From: Prevotella sp.
Lineage (GTDB): Bacteria; Bacteroidota; Bacteroidia; Bacteroidales; Bacteroidaceae
Assembly (NCBI GenBank): GCA_017548275.1
Contig: JAFZAH010000040.1
Span: forward strand, 62,001 to 126,000
Length of the DNA: 64,000 nt
Reading direction: 5' to 3'
The notes beneath the pieces were generated by a model, which saw nothing but the letters and a program-made list of their open reading frames with translations, did no database searches and was not told the origin of the DNA. Shown one piece after another: positions 60,687 through 64,000 of this stretch. The stretch's first letter is position 1. Every line of letters begins with the position of its first letter. Position numbers and translations under genes: made by a program.

Positions 60687-61568
60687 TCAACCCAAATTCG
60701 CATTGTAATTCAAATAGTTGAAACTCAAGTCATCGGATAGTCTAAGTGGTCCGGCATCATGGCATATATCAAATTTCAAAACCTCTTCGACGGACATGAA
60801 ATAATCCTGAACGAATTGTCGCATTTCTTCCAGTTCATCCATCAATTTCATGAAATTGCCATCGCATTGGTCTTCAGGCCAATAATGCAGGGTGTAACAT
60901 ACCGCTGTGTCATCAAACACATGCCCGAGATATCCCTCACCCAACACTGAGCCAACAGTATCATCATATCTGGGCTGACTATCAGAACAAGATACTTTTT
61001 TCTCTTCGACGTGAAGCACAAGCCCCTCTTCAATCAACACTTTTCTTAACATCAAGGTCAGCAAGGTTTTATTTCCTCTGATATGTTTGCTAGCAGGGAG
61101 AAAATGTATGAGTTGGCTGACAAACGGGTTTTCTCTCATCTTCGGTGTCAGTCTGTCGCCAATGATATTCTCAAGTACTTGATTGTGCTCTGCCATCTGA
61201 GCCATTTTCTGGTGGACTTCGGTTTTGAGCCTGAGAAGCATAAGGTCAATAGGGAGAAAGAATTTCATGGCATATTCTTTCTCCCGCTCCTGTGTGGCAT
61301 ATTCCTCGTCGAAACGCTCTTTCTCGTTTTGTGCGGGCAGATTGCTGAATCTGTCAACTTGATGAAAGAGAACCTCAGGCAGCACCGAGTAGAGGCTGTT
61401 TCGTCCCAATGCCAAACGATAGTCCTCTTTCCCATCTATGTTTGAGAGTTCGAGGATATCATGGTAAACATTTCGCTGATGCAGTCCTTGCAAAGTCACT
61501 TTGCATGATCCTTCGGGCAAATACGAAAGTAACTCTTCTGCATTCAGGTCATCGGGAATATGTTTCAC
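60687..61568 (-). CDS. tssG: Type VI secretion baseplate protein TssG-like
   Basis: 293 residues from a GTG at 61568. The chain follows the TssG plan loosely: a helical N-terminus, then SVLPEVLFHQVDRFSN, a long coiled-coil middle, and C-terminal sections with VQDYFMSVEEVLKF and LSFNYLNYNANL. Assignment rests on its size, its fit beside the TssK/E/F genes and the general layout more than on sharp motifs, so it is tentative. TssG bridges two TssF copies in the wedge. It starts 36 bases after the E1-like gene. Confidence 0.55.
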   Translation of the reverse strand: MKHIPDDLNAEELLSYLPEGSCKVTLQGLHQRNVYHDILELSNIDGKEDYRLALGRNSLYSVLPEVLFHQVDRFSNLPAQNEKERFDEEYATQEREKEYAMKFFLPIDLMLLRLKTEVHQKMAQMAEHNQVLENIIGDRLTPKMRENPFVSQLIHFLPASKHIRGNKTLLTLMLRKVLIEEGLVLHVEEKKVSCSDSQPRYDDTVGSVLGEGYLGHVFDDTAVCYTLHYWPEDQCDGNFMKLMDELEEMRQFVQDYFMSVEEVLKFDICHDAGPLRLSDDLSFNYLNYNANLG

Positions 61569-61603
61569 TTGTTATGATATTTGAAGTTTGAGATTGAAGA
61601 TAT

Positions 61604-62788
61604 TTAGAACCTATCGGCAGTTAGTTCAACATAGAACAAGCCTTTCTCGGTTGATATTTGTACAACATCAAATGGAGGTATGCCTATTTCCTGTAACGTA
61701 AGGTCTTGATATGGGAACTCACTGTCGATATTTTCGTAAAAAGATTTATGGAAAAGCGTCTTATAACTGAGTTGCCGCAATTCTTTATCCTTATCGATGA
61801 ATGCATCAAGTTTTGATTCGGGCAACATCACATCAAACTCTTTCTCAGGTCTGTCTGAGATGATTTTGTCGATGAATTTGTTATTTCGCATATTAAGTTC
61901 CAAAGCCTCCACACCGAGACGTTCTTTGATACGTTTCAGCGCATCGCTGACTATCATCGTTGCTGACAGTTGGTCATCTTCCACAACGTTATCCCAACAC
62001 TCATGAGCAGGACAGTTCTTCTTCCATGAGGCATAACGGTATATGTTCATGCTGTTATTCATACCCTCATATCTCAGCATCTTTCCCTGTAAAGTCTGGA
62101 AGGGAGTCTCCATCGATTCGTCGAGATGTATGATTTTCATGGCTTCCTGCACTTGTATGGCACCTACTATGGAAGCGCTTACTGGCGTGGTAGCCACCCT
62201 ACCCGATGACGATTGCAACCTGACGACATCGGCACATCCCGTACGTAGCATAATGTGATTGAACTCCTCGCGAGAAAGCCCACACTCATAACAACTCATC
62301 CCAGGCGTATAGACGCGGACCGTACCTGTGAGATTTTCAATGCTGCCATCTATCCACGACTTGCCCGCCCGCAAGGAAAGTCTGTTGAGTTGATATCTCG
62401 CCAATCTGCTGTCCAGACAACCGATGACCACATCGACTGACCTGTAAAGCCCCAAACCGACCTCGGAAAAAAGGTTTCCAACAATCGGCGTGACTTCTAT
62501 CTGGGGATTGATTTCTCGTGCTCTTTGGGCAACGACCTCGGCTTTGTATCGATGTTGAAAGGCGTCTTCTTCACGAAAAAGAACACTTCGTGTGAGATTG
62601 GATATCTCTATTTGGTCAAAATCGACCACATAAATATGTCCTACCCCAAAGAGGGCAAGGTCTTTGACGACCTCATTGCCCAATGCTCCAGCCCCGGCAA
62701 CAAGCACCCGGGCATTTTTCACTTTTTCTTTCTTAAACCATGATAGGAGCGTATAGACTCCATCGCCCCATTCGTAAGTATTCTCCAT
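61604..62788 (-). CDS. E1-like (ThiF/MoeB-family) adenylyltransferase
   Basis: 394 residues. Residues 30-225 are the ThiF Rossmann domain: AGAGALG (31-37), VVDFDQIEISNLTR with Asp56/Asp58 and Arg67, Lys82, and VIGCLDSRLARYQLN with Asp126, all as in MgATP-binding E1s. CYEC (166-169) and a second cluster, C259/C264, could bind the structural zinc. Cys185 (TGCADVV) sits where MoeB-type enzymes have their conserved Cys, and TTPVSASIVGAIQVQEAMK is the crossover helix. The last 110 residues include LQEIGIPPFDVVQI, possibly a beta-grasp unit. No thiamine or molybdopterin genes adjoin. It lies between the RING/FHA gene and the baseplate genes. Confidence 0.82.
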   Translation of the reverse strand: MENTYEWGDGVYTLLSWFKKEKVKNARVLVAGAGALGNEVVKDLALFGVGHIYVVDFDQIEISNLTRSVLFREEDAFQHRYKAEVVAQRAREINPQIEVTPIVGNLFSEVGLGLYRSVDVVIGCLDSRLARYQLNRLSLRAGKSWIDGSIENLTGTVRVYTPGMSCYECGLSREEFNHIMLRTGCADVVRLQSSSGRVATTPVSASIVGAIQVQEAMKIIHLDESMETPFQTLQGKMLRYEGMNNSMNIYRYASWKKNCPAHECWDNVVEDDQLSATMIVSDALKRIKERLGVEALELNMRNNKFIDKIISDRPEKEFDVMLPESKLDAFIDKDKELRQLSYKTLFHKSFYENIDSEFPYQDLTLQEIGIPPFDVVQISTEKGLFYVELTADRF

Positions 62789-62825
62789 GATTATCTATAT
62801 GAAAAAGAAACATCAATTCGGGATG

Positions 62826-63989
62826 TCAATTCTCTTCGTACTTGAAGATGGTGTCGCCTACTGTGAAGGTGTCACCATTAGACAGAACGGCTGCTTTACC
62901 CACGACGAGTTCGAAACGGCTGTTGTAGAATACGCCGGGAGCCAGCGCTTTAATCATGGGCAATTGTTTGGCTGTATCCACATAGAGTTGTACGTGTTCT
63001 TTCGCCACTTTATTGCTTTTCTCCCAGTTCATTTGTATCTCACACTCTCCCGTCATACCAATGGACACCTTATTACCTACTTTCATCCATTTATGTATAG
63101 GTATGCGCTGATTGGCCTTGATGCCGTTCTGTATCGCCAAGAAGAATTTCTCAGCAAGCATACGCACCGTGACAAGCGAAGCCCCAAGACCGCCACCATA
63201 GATAATGAAATCGAGCAGCATGCTCATCCAACCGTATTTGCTCCCTGATATACTGGAGAAGTAAAGCACGACGAATCCGATAACTGCCGAACATAGACCA
63301 CCGAGCAATGCGCTCTTCATAGGAATGGAAGATTTGATGGTGAGACTGAGCGACAGACAGATGGAGAACAAGAGATACGCAGGCAGCGAGCAATACCATG
63401 GAATATACGTTGTATTAACCGCAGACAACAACACGCAAAAAATGTATGCTCCCAAACCGAAGGCAAGCATGCCAATCAAAGCGGAGAGAAGAGACAATCC
63501 GAAAATCTTCAGGTAAATCTTCCAGTTCTTGTTGCGATATTCGTCAAAATAGCGGAAAATGAGAGAGAGGAAAAATCCGAGCAACAGGCCGATGGAAAGG
63601 AATGCGGCAGTCTTGTTGACGCAGTCGCCATAGAGATTGCTGCGCTGCTCATCGTTGGTGAATCCCACATTGACAATAATTTCTGCCAATCCGCGGAAGA
63701 GTCCCCTGCCAGTGAGTTCAAAGATGACCCAACTGAATAATCCGGCCAAGATACCAGCAAAGGTCTGATAACAATCTCTCAATGATGCTGCCGAAAAGAG
63801 CGACTTCCATTCAATATGGTCTTGAATACCTTCTTTGCAATTCTGTCCGTATTCTGCACATTTGTAACCATTGGCCTTCCAACAAGGAACGTGCATGATA
63901 TGGCGGCATTTTACGACGACCAATTGTCCTGGTTGAATGTCTTGTTTACAGAAATGGCAAATCCTTCTGTTGACATTCGCCTCGGGCAC
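62826..63989 (-). CDS. RING-finger, multi-TM, FHA-domain protein (may begin past the edge)
   Basis: 387 residues from a GTG at 63989. The frame stays open to the window edge, so the true start may lie outside. Residues 11-51 form a RING-like cluster: C11, C14, C28, H30, H33, C36, then C44 and C51 (spacing wider than the normal last C-x2-C). Six or seven membrane helices cover 76-280. Residues 305-385 are an FHA-like beta sandwich: SIGMTGECEI, KEHVQLYV (His332), Asn356 and NGDTFTVGD. FHA domains bind phosphothreonine. The kinase is encoded in the same cluster. A RING plus FHA membrane protein beside an E1-like gene is unusual. Confidence 0.7.
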   Translation of the reverse strand: MPEANVNRRICHFCKQDIQPGQLVVVKCRHIMHVPCWKANGYKCAEYGQNCKEGIQDHIEWKSLFSAASLRDCYQTFAGILAGLFSWVIFELTGRGLFRGLAEIIVNVGFTNDEQRSNLYGDCVNKTAAFLSIGLLLGFFLSLIFRYFDEYRNKNWKIYLKIFGLSLLSALIGMLAFGLGAYIFCVLLSAVNTTYIPWYCSLPAYLLFSICLSLSLTIKSSIPMKSALLGGLCSAVIGFVVLYFSSISGSKYGWMSMLLDFIIYGGGLGASLVTVRMLAEKFFLAIQNGIKANQRIPIHKWMKVGNKVSIGMTGECEIQMNWEKSNKVAKEHVQLYVDTAKQLPMIKALAPGVFYNSRFELVVGKAAVLSNGDTFTVGDTIFKYEEN

Positions 63990-64000
63990 ATATTTTTTGT

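Noticed and set aside
61604-62788. E1-like gene as thiamine or molybdopterin enzyme (thiF/moeB)
   Set aside because: No thi, moa or moe genes nearby. It has an extra C-terminal region and sits inside the secretion-like operon.
1-64000. CRISPR arrays, insertion sequences, integrases, rRNA
   Set aside because: Looked for direct repeats with spacers, transposase motifs and rRNA blocks. None seen.

Overview
The window reads as a chromosome segment of a Bacteroidota bacterium, most likely Bacteroidales and plausibly Prevotellaceae-like, though the genus cannot be fixed by eye. The evidence is a fused LpxC-FabZ, a fused FeoA-FeoB, GH97 and BACON proteins, DUF4836 and DUF4105 families, a SecA of about 1,100 residues, menaquinone rather than ubiquinone context, and repeated promoters of the Bacteroidota form TTTG-N19/20-TAnnTTTG. 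There is one tRNA (Cys). I found no rRNA, insertion sequence, integrase or CRISPR array.

Layout. (1) 1-4403, plus strand, visibly AT-rich: the 3' end of a GTPase gene, a coiled-coil membrane protein, a retropepsin-like protease, a MORN-repeat membrane protein and a double-BACON secreted protein. Two of these share an N-terminal domain, and the set looks like an accessory GTPase-centred module. (2) 4446-22111: core genes. A DUF5715-like protein faces the run phoH-purC-menG-aroE-purM-prfA-pyrF-HD hydrolase, followed by lpxD-lpxC/fabZ-lpxA-miaA-PBP1A-helicase from its own promoter. (3) 22188-36896: a GH97 glycosidase, an orphan secreted protein, an ABC ATPase, secA, a DUF4105 protein, a TRIC-type channel, fur, a PAP2 phosphatase, a Tat-exported aldo/keto reductase and feoAB. 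(4) 36985-42824: tRNA-Cys, a sigma factor whose gene overlaps an anti-sigma-like/macro-like fusion and a FeoB-associated-type peptide, a VWA protein, a second four-gene ECF sigma operon with an outer-membrane barrel, and a small lipoprotein. (5) 42987-51116: cupin, ABC exporter pair, DUF4836 lipoprotein, rsmE, bifunctional nuclease, nucleoside transporter and, divergently, a secreted 5'-nucleotidase.

(6) 51222 to the right edge, all minus strand, is the most interesting part. Reading in the direction of transcription: a RING-finger/multi-TM/FHA protein, an E1-like (ThiF-family) adenylyltransferase, TssG-, TssK-, TssE- and TssF-like baseplate proteins, a peptidoglycan-binding protein with no signal peptide that looks like an effector, a GH73/LysM cell-wall hydrolase, a membrane Ser/Thr kinase and a secreted WG-repeat protein. 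This looks like part of a Bacteroidota type VI secretion locus (subtype iii-like) carrying kinase/FHA signalling and ubiquitin-pathway-like parts. Sheath, Hcp, VgrG, ClpV and membrane-complex genes are not in the window and would have to lie to the right or elsewhere.

Starts were moved inward from the longest open frame when a promoter, terminator or signal peptide lay inside the extension (phoH, menG, purM, lpxD, the helicase, the phosphatase, the ECF sigma factor, the cupin, the WG protein and others). All family assignments come from reading motifs; no database search was run.
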